Positions 45,914 through 54,667 of a stretch of 64,000 nucleotides of DNA are shown one piece after another. Positions within the stretch are counted from its first letter, which is position 1. Each line of letters starts with the position of its first letter. A program made the position numbers and the translations under genes. The notes under the pieces were generated by a model. The model had not been told where the DNA came from, did no database searches, and worked only from the letters and a program-made list of their open reading frames with translations. The stretch is taken from positions 172,371-236,370 of the forward strand of contig NZ_CAJHAD010000002.1 in the NCBI RefSeq assembly GCF_904846285.1. Reading direction: 5' to 3'. This DNA is from Psychrobacter immobilis. Its GTDB lineage: Bacteria > Pseudomonadota > Gammaproteobacteria > Pseudomonadales > Moraxellaceae.

Positions 45914-48172
45914 ATGGTCAGTCTTCAAAATTTTTCGGTCACGCCTTTACACCATATTTTGCAGCGTTTGATGCGTCTGTGCCGTCCGCTATGCCTAGCT
46001 ATTCCACTATGGGCGGCAAGTACGGGGCTAGTGAGTGCAGAAAGCTGGAAGGTCAATTTACAAGATGCCGATATTAAAGCTTTTATTAATGAAGTGGCGA
46101 CCATTACCAATCAGAATTTTGTTCTTGATCCTCGTATCAATGGTAACGTCACCGTCATTTCTAACAAAGCATTGTCGCGTGATGAGATTTTTCAGCTGTT
46201 CTTGAGTGTGATGCAGGTTAACGGTATTGCCGCTATCGATTCGGGTACCACGATCAAGCTGGTGCCCGATAATGTCGCCAAACAGTCGGGTATGGCAGTA
46301 GATTTACGCGGTGATAGCGTCGGTGAAGCGCTAGCGACGCGGGTGATTTATTTGACCAATACCCAAGCAGCAGAAGTCCTCGGTGTCATTCGACCGCTGA
46401 TGCCGCAGTCCGCTCACGCAGCAGCAGTGCCGGGCGTTAATGCGTTAGTACTATCTGATCGCGCTGATAGTCTTAATCAGCTCACGTCGCTTATCCGTGA
46501 TTTAGACAGCAACGTCAATGACAGTTTGCAAGTAATACCGTTACTTCATGTCGATGCTGAACGTATGATGGAGCTGATTAGTGCCTTGGTAGCAAGTGCG
46601 GGTAGCGGTCAAGCTCAAGGTGGCAACAATCAGCTAAAAGTCATCGCTGATACCTCTAGCGATAGATTATTGGTAAAAGGCAGTCCTGAGATGATTGCCA
46701 AAGTCAAAGAGATGGTCAATCAGCTTGATACTACGCCAACCAGACGTTTGAGTGGTTTACGGGTCTTTCGCTTAAAATATGCCAGTGCCGGTCACATTGC
46801 AGAAATGCTGCGCGGCTTACTTGCCAGTCAATCTATTAATAGCTCTGGTGCTTCTTCAACCTTGGAGTCTGCTTCTTTGAACGATGCAGGTAGTAACAGC
46901 TCCACACTCAATAGTGGCGGCGCTAGTGCGATTGCCAATAGTGCTACTAACAACACTACTGGTGCAGCTTTATCCACTAGCCGCTCGGGTGGCACAGGTA
47001 CCGGTATCGGAGGTCGACCTTTTAGTATTATCGCTGATGAAACCCAAAATGCCATCATCGTTAATGCCGCGCCTGAGCTGATGTTCGAGATTGAAGATGC
47101 CGTCAATCAGCTCGATAGCCGCCGCGCACAGGTATTGATTCAAGCGGCGATTGTTGAGGTATCAGGCGATGATGCTACTCAGCTTGGCGTACAGTGGGCG
47201 CTGGGTAATGCCAATAGTGGTTATGGCGTCGTGAATTTTAATAACGTTGGCGCCAGTGCAGTTTCGCTTGCAGCAGCAGCTTTGTCAGGTGGTGCAGGTA
47301 TCAGTGCCGCAGCAGGATCGATTGCCGGGGCTTTAATTGGAATCGGTGATAGTAAGAAAGACAGCAAAGGCAATACTCAGTTTTATGGCGCTATCCTACA
47401 AGCACTTGATTCATCGACCAGTGCCAATTTGCTGTCGATGCCTTCAATTCTAACCTTGGATAATGAAAAGGCAAGCATTTTAGTTGGTCAAAACGTGCCT
47501 TTTGTCACCGGTTCTTATACCACAGGCAGTGATTCTTCGACCAACCCTTTCCAAACCATTGACCGTCAAGACATTGGTATCAATTTAAATGTCATTCCTC
47601 ATATTGGTGAAAATGGCACTGTACGTTTAGAGGTTTCGCAAGAAGTCTCGTCCGTTGTGCCAGGTAGCGCGGGCAATGCCAGTGGTCTTACTACCAATAA
47701 GAGTCTGATTAATACCACGATTTTAGCCGATGATCAGCAGACCATTGCTTTAGGTGGTTTGATGCGCGATAACACGACTACGCGCCAACAAAAAGTCCCC
47801 GGTTTGGGTAATGTGCCATTAGTTGGTCGTCTGTTCCGCTCTGATAATGACACAACTCAAAAGAGTAACTTAATCATATTTTTACAACCAACTATCTTAC
47901 GTGACGGTGGGGCTGTCGCTAGTGTAACTGAGCGCAAATACAATCAGATGCGTGTCCTGCAACTGGTCATCGACAAAAACGGTACGATTAAACAGTTACC
48001 GCTTAGTGGTACAGAAGGTTGGAATGGTGATGTCAGTGCCGACTATGAGCTGATGCCGCTTAATCCTTTGGTGCCTAAACGTGACCAAACGCCAAAAACG
48101 TCTTCTCAAGGCTTTATCAAAGTAGATAGCCCAAGCAGCAGCGGTATCACGACTTATCCATTAAAGCGCTAA
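45914..48172 (+). CDS. gspD: Type II secretion system secretin
   Basis: This outer membrane channel has 752 residues. A signal peptide ends near A-S-T-G-L-V-S-A (about 43). N0 (45-120), N1-N3 domains follow, with N3 carrying a Ser/Asn/Gly-rich insertion (about 305-360). The secretin core starts near 400 and includes V-P-F-V-T-G-S, V-P-x-L-G and the C-terminal S-domain-like tail. In other bacteria GspD multimers export folded enzymes from the periplasm. It is separated from gspC by 233 bases and could have its own promoter. The other gsp genes (E to M) are not in this window. Confidence 0.95.
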   Translation: MVSLQNFSVTPLHHILQRLMRLCRPLCLAIPLWAASTGLVSAESWKVNLQDADIKAFINEVATITNQNFVLDPRINGNVTVISNKALSRDEIFQLFLSVMQVNGIAAIDSGTTIKLVPDNVAKQSGMAVDLRGDSVGEALATRVIYLTNTQAAEVLGVIRPLMPQSAHAAAVPGVNALVLSDRADSLNQLTSLIRDLDSNVNDSLQVIPLLHVDAERMMELISALVASAGSGQAQGGNNQLKVIADTSSDRLLVKGSPEMIAKVKEMVNQLDTTPTRRLSGLRVFRLKYASAGHIAEMLRGLLASQSINSSGASSTLESASLNDAGSNSSTLNSGGASAIANSATNNTTGAALSTSRSGGTGTGIGGRPFSIIADETQNAIIVNAAPELMFEIEDAVNQLDSRRAQVLIQAAIVEVSGDDATQLGVQWALGNANSGYGVVNFNNVGASAVSLAAAALSGGAGISAAAGSIAGALIGIGDSKKDSKGNTQFYGAILQALDSSTSANLLSMPSILTLDNEKASILVGQNVPFVTGSYTTGSDSSTNPFQTIDRQDIGINLNVIPHIGENGTVRLEVSQEVSSVVPGSAGNASGLTTNKSLINTTILADDQQTIALGGLMRDNTTTRQQKVPGLGNVPLVGRLFRSDNDTTQKSNLIIFLQPTILRDGGAVASVTERKYNQMRVLQLVIDKNGTIKQLPLSGTEGWNGDVSADYELMPLNPLVPKRDQTPKTSSQGFIKVDSPSSSGITTYPLKR

Positions 48173-48485
48173 AAGTGAATGGCGTATAATTTACAAGTGA
48201 CCTTCCTAAACTGTTACTCTTAAAATAATATTAAATCGAAATCATATTTAAATGTACGGCATGATATGGTTGCCGTACATTAGCTTGCGTATTCATAACA
48301 CAGATAAACACAGTAAGGCTTCAAGCGGCGTATAATTAAAGTGAATCTAGTAACGTATTGCTTTTATAAACAATTTTCTATAGCTATTCTTAAATTACTA
48401 TAATTTTGAATAGCATGATTTTTATACTAATAAGTGATTTTTAAGATAATAAGTAAAAAGTAGCCAAAAAATATAGGCGAAAATA
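48173..48485. other. AT-rich intergenic region after gspD
   Basis: This 313-base stretch contains a palindrome at 48251-48281. The string GGCGTATAATT occurs twice (48181 and 48327); each has a promoter-like TATAAT but no good -35 box. Otherwise nothing recognisable. Confidence 0.6.
48251..48281. repeat. Perfect 11-bp palindrome downstream of gspD
   Basis: AATGTACGGCA and TGCCGTACATT have a nine-base loop. No T-run follows, so it may be a protein-binding palindrome or a weak terminator. Confidence 0.65.
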
Positions 48486-48635
48486 ATGAGTAATTCCAAT
48501 AATAACAAATGGCTGACCTTAGGTGTGGTTGGTATAGTTCTGTTACTTATTCCGCGTCGTAGTAGTCCAAAGGCAGATAGAAATCTAGCAGATAACGCTA
48601 AAAAGAAAGTTAATAATAAGACGACTAAAGAATAG
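48486..48635 (+). CDS. Small membrane protein (49 residues)
   Basis: The ATG at 48486 follows AGGCG by 7 bases. The peptide has an Asn-rich N terminus, one hydrophobic helix (about 9-23, T-L-G-V-V-G-I-V-L-L-L-I-P), a basic R-R-S-S stretch, and a Lys/Asn-rich tail. It is a plausible real small protein of single-pass membrane type; function unknown. The pattern of one helix plus a strongly basic cytoplasmic tail is compatible with a membrane-associated regulator, but this is a guess. Confidence 0.55.
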   Translation: MSNSNNNKWLTLGVVGIVLLLIPRRSSPKADRNLADNAKKKVNNKTTKE

Positions 48636-48741
48636 CAATCAGCGCTAAAATAGTGGTTTTTATAGCTGCTTTTTTACTACTGATAAAAATATATTTCTAT
48701 TAAAAAAACATTATAAAAGTAATTAAATTGGGAGTCTATTG

Positions 48742-49728
48742 ATGACTACGATTGACGCCTCATTTAATCCTAATGAGAAACTACCCACCATTTACCCTTT
48801 AATCGACACCCATACGCATTTTGATGCACCAGTTTTTGACGTTGATAGGAATCAGCAACTACAAAAGGCTTATCAGCAAGGCGTACGCCATCTGGTGTTG
48901 GTGGGGTATTTACACCGGCATTTTGACCGTTTATACGAAACTGAAGAGTTTATTAATAAACAGCCGCACTCTATGATAGGGAATGCGACTGAGCAAAAAG
49001 AAACACCTGTTAATGCGCATATTGCCTTAGGTTTACATCCTTTTTATATAGAGCAGCATACTGAGGCGCATCTAAAAAGTATGGCGCAGATGCTGGATAA
49101 AAAGCGTCCTTTGGCCATTGGTGAAATCGGCTTTGATACTTTTACTGAGGAAATGAAACAGCCTGAGATGTTCGCAAAGCAAAAGTATTTTTTTAAGGCG
49201 CAACTGGACATGGCTGTTAGCCACAAGCTACCGGTGATGCTGCATATTCGTAAAGCGCATGCTGAGGCGTTAACTTTATTAAAAGCGCATGACTATGATG
49301 CGCATAAGCTTGGCGGTGTTGCCCATAGTTTTAGTGGTGGTGAGCAAGAGGCGAAAGCATTTGCAAAACTGGGCTTTAAGCTTGGGGTGACCGGTCAAGT
49401 GACCAATCCAAATGCCAAGAAGTTACGCCGCGCGATTCAGGCAGCTGTCGATACTTACGGCATTGACTGTTTGGTGATTGAAACGGACTGCCCGGATATG
49501 ACGCCTATTCTGTGTCAGGATTCGGGCAGTAGTCAGTCGGCGCTCGGACAAAGCCCAGATAATGAATGGGGCGATGCGCCGGCTCATAATAGAAATGTTC
49601 CCGCTAACTTACCTTATATATTAAGTAGCTTAAGTGAGCTACTCGATGTGCCGCTAGCGATTTTAGCTGAGAAATTGTGGCACAACAGTTGCAACGCTTT
49701 GCGCACCGATTGGCGTTATACAATCTAG
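48742..49728 (+). CDS. TatD family metal-dependent hydrolase
   Basis: The chosen start at 48742 follows GGGAG by 7 bases; a TTG at 48739 is less likely. The 328-residue TIM-barrel protein has L-I-D-T-H-T-H-F-D near the N terminus, G-E-I-G-F-D near 132, H-I-R-K-A-H and A-H-S-F-S-G-G, and E-T-D-C-P-D near 245, the metal ligands of TatD nucleases/deoxyribonucleases. It has extra loops (about 70 residues more than typical). tcdA follows 53 bases later. Confidence 0.9.
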   Translation: MTTIDASFNPNEKLPTIYPLIDTHTHFDAPVFDVDRNQQLQKAYQQGVRHLVLVGYLHRHFDRLYETEEFINKQPHSMIGNATEQKETPVNAHIALGLHPFYIEQHTEAHLKSMAQMLDKKRPLAIGEIGFDTFTEEMKQPEMFAKQKYFFKAQLDMAVSHKLPVMLHIRKAHAEALTLLKAHDYDAHKLGGVAHSFSGGEQEAKAFAKLGFKLGVTGQVTNPNAKKLRRAIQAAVDTYGIDCLVIETDCPDMTPILCQDSGSSQSALGQSPDNEWGDAPAHNRNVPANLPYILSSLSELLDVPLAILAEKLWHNSCNALRTDWRYTI

Positions 49729-49781
49729 TAACAGCAAAAGATATTGATAATAGAAATTCTTTAACCGAGCTTTAATTTGTT

Positions 49782-50708
49782 ATGAGTGAAAAAGTGCAAT
49801 TACAGCAGAACGGAACAACACAGTCAGATACTTTAAATAGTCTAGTTGATTCAGATGTCATTCATAAAAGTGAGCGCCAAATTGTTCCTAAAAGCTCTGA
49901 TATGACTGATGATTCTAATGAGCAGTATGAGCGCCGCTTTAAAGGCACGCAAACCCTCTATGGCGCATCTGCTGTCGATACTTTTGCCGCAGCGCATGTT
50001 TATGTGATTGGTGTCGGTGGTGTTGGTTCTTGGGCAGCAGAAGCGCTCGCTCGCACCGCAGTTGGCACTATTACTTTGATTGATTTAGATATATTGGTAG
50101 CTTCTAATGTCAATCGTCAACTGCCAGCGTTAGACAGCACCTTTGGGCAAAGTAAGATTGCAGCGATGGCGACCCGCATCCGCGAGATTAACCCAAAAGT
50201 GACGCTACATTTGATAGATGATTTTTTGACTCCTGAGAACGTTGCGTCATTACTGCCCAGTCGCGCGCAAGCAAAAGCGGCGGCGCAAAACAATCCGATT
50301 GTGATTTTAGATTGTGTCGATGATATGAATGCCAAGCTTGCCATCGCGCTGCATTGCCGCTTTAATAAATTAAAATTGGTTTGTGCGGGCGGGGCGGGCG
50401 GTAAAATAGACCCAAGCCAGATTAAGGTGAGCGATTTACGCGACAGTTATCAAGATCCACTATTGGCTAAATTACGCAATAAACTGCGTCACGAAAAAGG
50501 CATTAATAGTGCGCTAAAAGAAAAGTTTGGCATCAAATGTGTCTATTCGACAGAGCCACCGCGCGTCGATAAAAGCTGTCAAACAGGCGGTTTGCACTGC
50601 GGTGGCTATGGCTCAGCGGTCGTCGTTACTTCGGTGGTCGCAATGCTAATGGTAAGCGAGGCGTTACAATTATTGCTTAAGCAGGCGGCGGTTAAGCCAA
50701 GCGTCTGA
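49782..50708 (+). CDS. tcdA: tRNA threonylcarbamoyladenosine dehydratase
   Basis: This E1-like enzyme cyclises the t6A side chain to ct6A in an ATP-dependent step. The 308-residue protein has G-V-G-G-V-G-S-W near 77, D-L-D-x-x-x-x-S-N-x-N-R-Q near 105 and a D-C-V-D-D near 183. The first 48 residues are a polar Gln/Asp-rich extension not in E. coli TcdA; an in-frame ATG at 49902 would remove it but has no better ribosome site. It works on tRNAs modified by the TsaB-containing complex. The histidine kinase gene follows 21 bases later. Confidence 0.93.
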   Translation: MSEKVQLQQNGTTQSDTLNSLVDSDVIHKSERQIVPKSSDMTDDSNEQYERRFKGTQTLYGASAVDTFAAAHVYVIGVGGVGSWAAEALARTAVGTITLIDLDILVASNVNRQLPALDSTFGQSKIAAMATRIREINPKVTLHLIDDFLTPENVASLLPSRAQAKAAAQNNPIVILDCVDDMNAKLAIALHCRFNKLKLVCAGGAGGKIDPSQIKVSDLRDSYQDPLLAKLRNKLRHEKGINSALKEKFGIKCVYSTEPPRVDKSCQTGGLHCGGYGSAVVVTSVVAMLMVSEALQLLLKQAAVKPSV

Positions 50709-50729
50709 TACGAATTAACGGAGTCCATT

Positions 50730-52556
50730 TTGTCTACATCTAATTTGCCAAAAAACGGTTATCCCATCGCAGCCGATGAAGTTGAGCGTATCAATAAGCT
50801 TAAAAAATATCAGGTACTCAATAATAATGAGGAACCTGCTTTTGCGCGCTTAACCGCACTTGCTAAACTATTCTTTAATATGCCGATAGTCACCATCACT
50901 TTTATGGACGAAGAAACCCAGTATCTAAAATCGGTACATGGGCTTGGCGGTATTTGTACCACAACGCGCAAAGTCGCTATTTGTAATTATACCGTGCTGT
51001 CGGATGAGGTCTTTGTTGTCCCTGATTTGACAAAGGATAGCCGCTTTAGCCAAAATCCCTTGATAACGGAATCACCGCATCTGCGTTTTTATGCTGGCGC
51101 GCCGATTATTATGCATGAGGATGGCAAAACTTACCGTTTAGGCTCATTGTGCTTGATGGATATACAACCGCATCATGATTTTACCGATAAGGATGCAAAG
51201 ATATTAGCGCAGTTTGCCGCTATGGCTGCCGATGCTTTGCAGCTCCAAGACCAACAGCGCAATGCGAAACATGCCAATGAGATGAAATCAGAGTTTTTGG
51301 CCAATATGAGTCATGAGATTCGTACTCCAATGAATGGCATTATTGGTATGGTTGAGATGTTAAGCGAAACCAAGCTGAGCGCTGAACAACAAGAATATGT
51401 TGATAATATTAAAGTCTCAAATGAGCATTTGCTGGCGATTATCAACGGTATCTTAGATTTATCAAAAGTTGAATCGGGCAAAATGACCATCGATTCTATT
51501 CCAATGAATCTCTCTAGCCTTTGTAATGAAGTAGTGAGCTTATTTGCTGTTAAAGCCCGTCAGCGCGGCTTGATTTTAGATTATCATTATACAGAATCAC
51601 TGTCGCCTTACGTCAAAGGTGATCCGGTAAGGCTCAAACAAGTGATGGTCAATTTGGTCAATAATGCCATCAAATTCACCCGTGAGGGTGGTCGAGTTAC
51701 TATCGCTGTCAAACACATGCAAAACAATCCTTGTGAGGATAAATATAATTGCCATGGCTCTACAGGTAGTAAAGACAATTCTTTAGCAGAGCGTATAGAT
51801 AATGATAATAGCGTTCATTACGACACCGATGATAGTGGCATGGTTCACTATAAAGACATGACATTATGTATCGAAGTGACGGATACGGGCGTCGGCATCA
51901 AGCCTGAATCATTGGATGCGATCTTTGACGCTTATGATCAGGCCAATAAATCGACCCATCGCCTTTATGGTGGTACAGGACTTGGCTTGTCTGTTTGTAA
52001 GTCTTTAGTTGAGTTAATGGGTGGCTATATTGAAGTGGACAGTGCCGTTGGTATTGGGACGACCTTTACTGTACTGTTGCCGTTACCTGCCATCGATAAC
52101 GCTGCTTATGAGAAATGGCAGGAATCAAATAACTTTATTATGGCAGAACCCAGTCATGAGCTTATCGGTCATATCTTGCTCGTCGAAGATGATAGCGTTA
52201 ATGCCATGATTGCAAAAAAAGCGCTCAATAATAGCGGTCATACGGTCACTCATGTAACCGATGGGCAACAAGCGATTGAGATTTTTGCTTTAAATCCTGA
52301 GTTGTATGATGTTATCTTGATGGATCATCATATGCCGATTATGGATGGCGTCCAAGCAACTATTAAGCTACATGAGCTTTATGATCCACAAGAATTGCCG
52401 CCTATTATCGCCTTGACCGCCAATGCGATGGATGGCGAGCGCAAAAAATACCTTGATGTCGGTATGCAGGATTATTGCACCAAGCCATTTAAACAAGAAC
52501 AGCTTAATGCTTTGGTGCAATATTGGCTAATGCATAAGCAATCGATGGAAGAATAG
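50730..52556 (+). CDS. GAF-domain hybrid sensor histidine kinase/response regulator
   Basis: The 608-residue soluble protein starts at TTG 50730 (M-S-T-S-N), preceded by ACGGAG; no nearby ATG gives a full GAF domain. Domains: GAF (about 28-172), phosphoacceptor H195 in M-S-H-E-I-R-T-P, HATPase with [10 protein letters not shown] near 308, D-T-G-V-G-I near 385 and G-G-T-G-L-G-L near 414, and C-terminal receiver domain with D532 in I-L-M-D-H-H-M-P. An odd polar insertion (about 331-376) splits the ATPase domain. There is no membrane segment and no HPt domain. Confidence 0.9.
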   Translation: MSTSNLPKNGYPIAADEVERINKLKKYQVLNNNEEPAFARLTALAKLFFNMPIVTITFMDEETQYLKSVHGLGGICTTTRKVAICNYTVLSDEVFVVPDLTKDSRFSQNPLITESPHLRFYAGAPIIMHEDGKTYRLGSLCLMDIQPHHDFTDKDAKILAQFAAMAADALQLQDQQRNAKHANEMKSEFLANMSHEIRTPMNGIIGMVEMLSETKLSAEQQEYVDNIKVSNEHLLAIINGILDLSKVESGKMTIDSIPMNLSSLCNEVVSLFAVKARQRGLILDYHYTESLSPYVKGDPVRLKQVMVNLVNNAIKFTREGGRVTIAVKHMQNNPCEDKYNCHGSTGSKDNSLAERIDNDNSVHYDTDDSGMVHYKDMTLCIEVTDTGVGIKPESLDAIFDAYDQANKSTHRLYGGTGLGLSVCKSLVELMGGYIEVDSAVGIGTTFTVLLPLPAIDNAAYEKWQESNNFIMAEPSHELIGHILLVEDDSVNAMIAKKALNNSGHTVTHVTDGQQAIEIFALNPELYDVILMDHHMPIMDGVQATIKLHELYDPQELPPIIALTANAMDGERKKYLDVGMQDYCTKPFKQEQLNALVQYWLMHKQSMEE

Positions 52557-52586
52557 TTCTTAACCTAAAAATGCATTTGGCATTAA

Positions 52587-52625
52587 AAAAGCTTAACCGC
52601 TAATAAGTGGTTAAGCTTTTCTGTT
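52587..52625. terminator. Bidirectional terminator between the histidine kinase gene and efp
   Basis: AAAAGCTTAACCGCT and AGTGGTTAAGCTTTT form 15-bp arms with one G-T pair around an AATA loop. It sits between convergent genes and has A/T runs on both sides. Confidence 0.9.
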
Positions 52626-52655
52626 TTTAATAATGCATATAGAACATCAAGATGC

Positions 52656-53228
52656 TTAGCTAACGCGCGTTTGATAATCACCGGTGCGCGTATCAACACG
52701 CACAACTTCGCCTTGCTGGACAAATAATGGTACACGTACTACCGCGCCTGTCTCTAGGGTTGCAGGTTTGCCGCCACCACCTGACGTATCACCGCGGACA
52801 CCAGGATCAGTTTCGGTAATTTGCAATTCAACAAAGTTAGGCGGAGTAACAGATAACGGCAAACCATTGAATAAAGTAATGGTGCAAAGCGCGTTACTGT
52901 TCTCTTTTAACCATTTTATCGCATCACCAATCGCGGTTTTGTCGGCTTGTAATTGCTCAAAATTCTCAGGGTGCATAAAGTGCCAAAACTCACCATCGTT
53001 GTACAGATAGTTCATTTCAGTATCGATAACATCCGCCGCCTCTAAGCTATCGCCTGATTTAAACGTCTGCTCAAGCACACGACCACTGCGTAGGTTGCGC
53101 ATTTTGACACGGTTAAAGGCTTGCCCCTTACCAGGTTTGACAAACTCATTTTCTAGAATGGCATACGGATTGCCATCGAGCATGACTTTGAGACCAGCTT
53201 TAAATTCGTTAGTAGAAAAACTTGCCAC
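52656..53228 (-). CDS. efp: Elongation factor P
   Basis: This translation factor relieves ribosome stalling at polyproline. The 190-residue protein uses a GTG start at 53228 with AGGAG upstream. It has the three beta-barrel domains; the modified residue is Lys34 in K-P-G-K-G-Q-A, lysylated in the EpmA/EpmB pathway (not rhamnosylated Arg). The partner epmB lies divergently 174 bases away. The [12 protein letters not shown] segment near 145 and the R-V-D-T-R-T-G end match the family. Confidence 0.97.
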   Translation of the reverse strand: MASFSTNEFKAGLKVMLDGNPYAILENEFVKPGKGQAFNRVKMRNLRSGRVLEQTFKSGDSLEAADVIDTEMNYLYNDGEFWHFMHPENFEQLQADKTAIGDAIKWLKENSNALCTITLFNGLPLSVTPPNFVELQITETDPGVRGDTSGGGGKPATLETGAVVRVPLFVQQGEVVRVDTRTGDYQTRVS

Positions 53229-53341
53229 GGAACACTCCTAAGGGTTGTAAGTATTGTCATCAATAATTGGATGTGGGGTTTGCGCCTTGCTATGCTAAAA
53301 CCGCCTATGACGCTCAAGGTTTTATGAATAATTCGTACGCT

Positions 53342-53371
53342 TTGATAGCGGACGCACTAAGAGCGTATAAT
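53342..53371 (+). promoter_or_regulatory. Candidate promoter for epmB
   Basis: TTGATA and TATAAT are 18 bases apart, about 31 bases before the ATG at 53403. Confidence 0.6.
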
Positions 53372-53402
53372 ATCGGCTTTTGGGCACAGGTATAAGGTTG
53401 TC

Positions 53403-54410
53403 ATGATAAACCATTTAATCACACAAAAAAACTGGCAAACGCAATTATCCGAAGCGATAACCTCTATTGATGAGCTGCTCGAGCTGTTAAAGCTAGAATC
53501 ACTGCGTTCAGAGATTTATATACCTGAGCACTTTCATCTGCGTGTACCGCGAGGTTTTGTGGCAAAAATGACGATTGGTGACAGTGACGACCCTCTACTC
53601 AAACAAGTATTGCCCCATAAAAAAGAACAAATCACCGTAACCGGTTATGTGGCGGATCCTTTAAGTGAAAATACGCACAATCCGGTGAAAGGTTTATTGC
53701 ATAAATATCAATCAAGAGTATTGTTAACGATTACCGGTGCCTGTGCGATTCATTGTCGTTATTGCTTTCGCCAGCATTTCGACTATAGCGCCAATATGCC
53801 AACTGCCGATGCCAAAGAGCATATTATCAATTATATCAGTGCCCATCCTGAAATCAATGAGGTGATTTTGAGCGGCGGCGACCCATTAAATGTCACCAAC
53901 AGGCGCTTGTTTGCTTGGCTTGATACGTTAGAGGCGATACCACAACTGACCACCATCAGGTTACATACCCGTTTACCATTGGTGATTCCAGCGCGCTTAG
54001 ATGATACCTTGTTAGATAGGCTGTCGCAAAGCCGCTGCCAAATCGTCATGGTGATTCATTGTAACCATGCTAATGAAATTGATGCGCTAACTGCTGAGTA
54101 TTTGCAGCGTGCGCGCGCGGCTGGCGTCACCTTATTAAACCAAGCGGTACTATTAAAAGATATCAATGATAGTGTGGCGGTGCAAACGGCACTCAATCAG
54201 CGCTTGTTTGCGGCTGGAGTACTGCCTTATTATCTGCATGTGTTAGATAAAGTGGCAGGCGCGGCTCATTTTGATAGTGACGAGCGCGCCGCCATTGCGC
54301 TGTATTGGTCGTTACTTGCCGTATTGCCTGGTTATTTAGTGCCAAAATTGGTCAGAGAGTTGCCAAATAAGCCCTTTAAAGTACCGATTAATATTTACAA
54401 TGAGGCCTAA
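53403..54410 (+). CDS. epmB: EF-P beta-lysylation protein EpmB (lysine 2,3-aminomutase-like)
   Basis: This radical SAM enzyme converts (S)-alpha-lysine to (R)-beta-lysine for attachment to EF-P Lys34 by EpmA. The 335-residue sequence shows C-A-I-H-C-R-Y-C-F-R (CxxxCxxC iron-sulfur motif) near 118, S-G-G-D-P-L near 160, and Y-Y-L-H-V-L-D-K-V-x-G-A-A-H-F near 277, all typical of EpmB/YjeK. It is divergent from efp, a common pairing that supports function. Confidence 0.95.
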   Translation: MINHLITQKNWQTQLSEAITSIDELLELLKLESLRSEIYIPEHFHLRVPRGFVAKMTIGDSDDPLLKQVLPHKKEQITVTGYVADPLSENTHNPVKGLLHKYQSRVLLTITGACAIHCRYCFRQHFDYSANMPTADAKEHIINYISAHPEINEVILSGGDPLNVTNRRLFAWLDTLEAIPQLTTIRLHTRLPLVIPARLDDTLLDRLSQSRCQIVMVIHCNHANEIDALTAEYLQRARAAGVTLLNQAVLLKDINDSVAVQTALNQRLFAAGVLPYYLHVLDKVAGAAHFDSDERAAIALYWSLLAVLPGYLVPKLVRELPNKPFKVPINIYNEA

Positions 54411-54667
54411 AATGGGCAATATAGTGGACTGCTATTTCGCTAAACAAATAACGACTAAAATCGTTATTATTAAAAAATGTCTAATAAGAAATGATTAAAA
54501 GGCTAAATTGCCAAATATTATCAAAATCAGCAATAAGAAATCGTAAACAGGTCAGTGAGTCTACATGTCTAAGGTAGTGTGGTAGTGTTATTTGTAAGCC
54601 TAAATCCTAAAAACAACTATAGATATCAAACTTTTACTGATAACGTGCGTAATTACTAAGGATAGTA

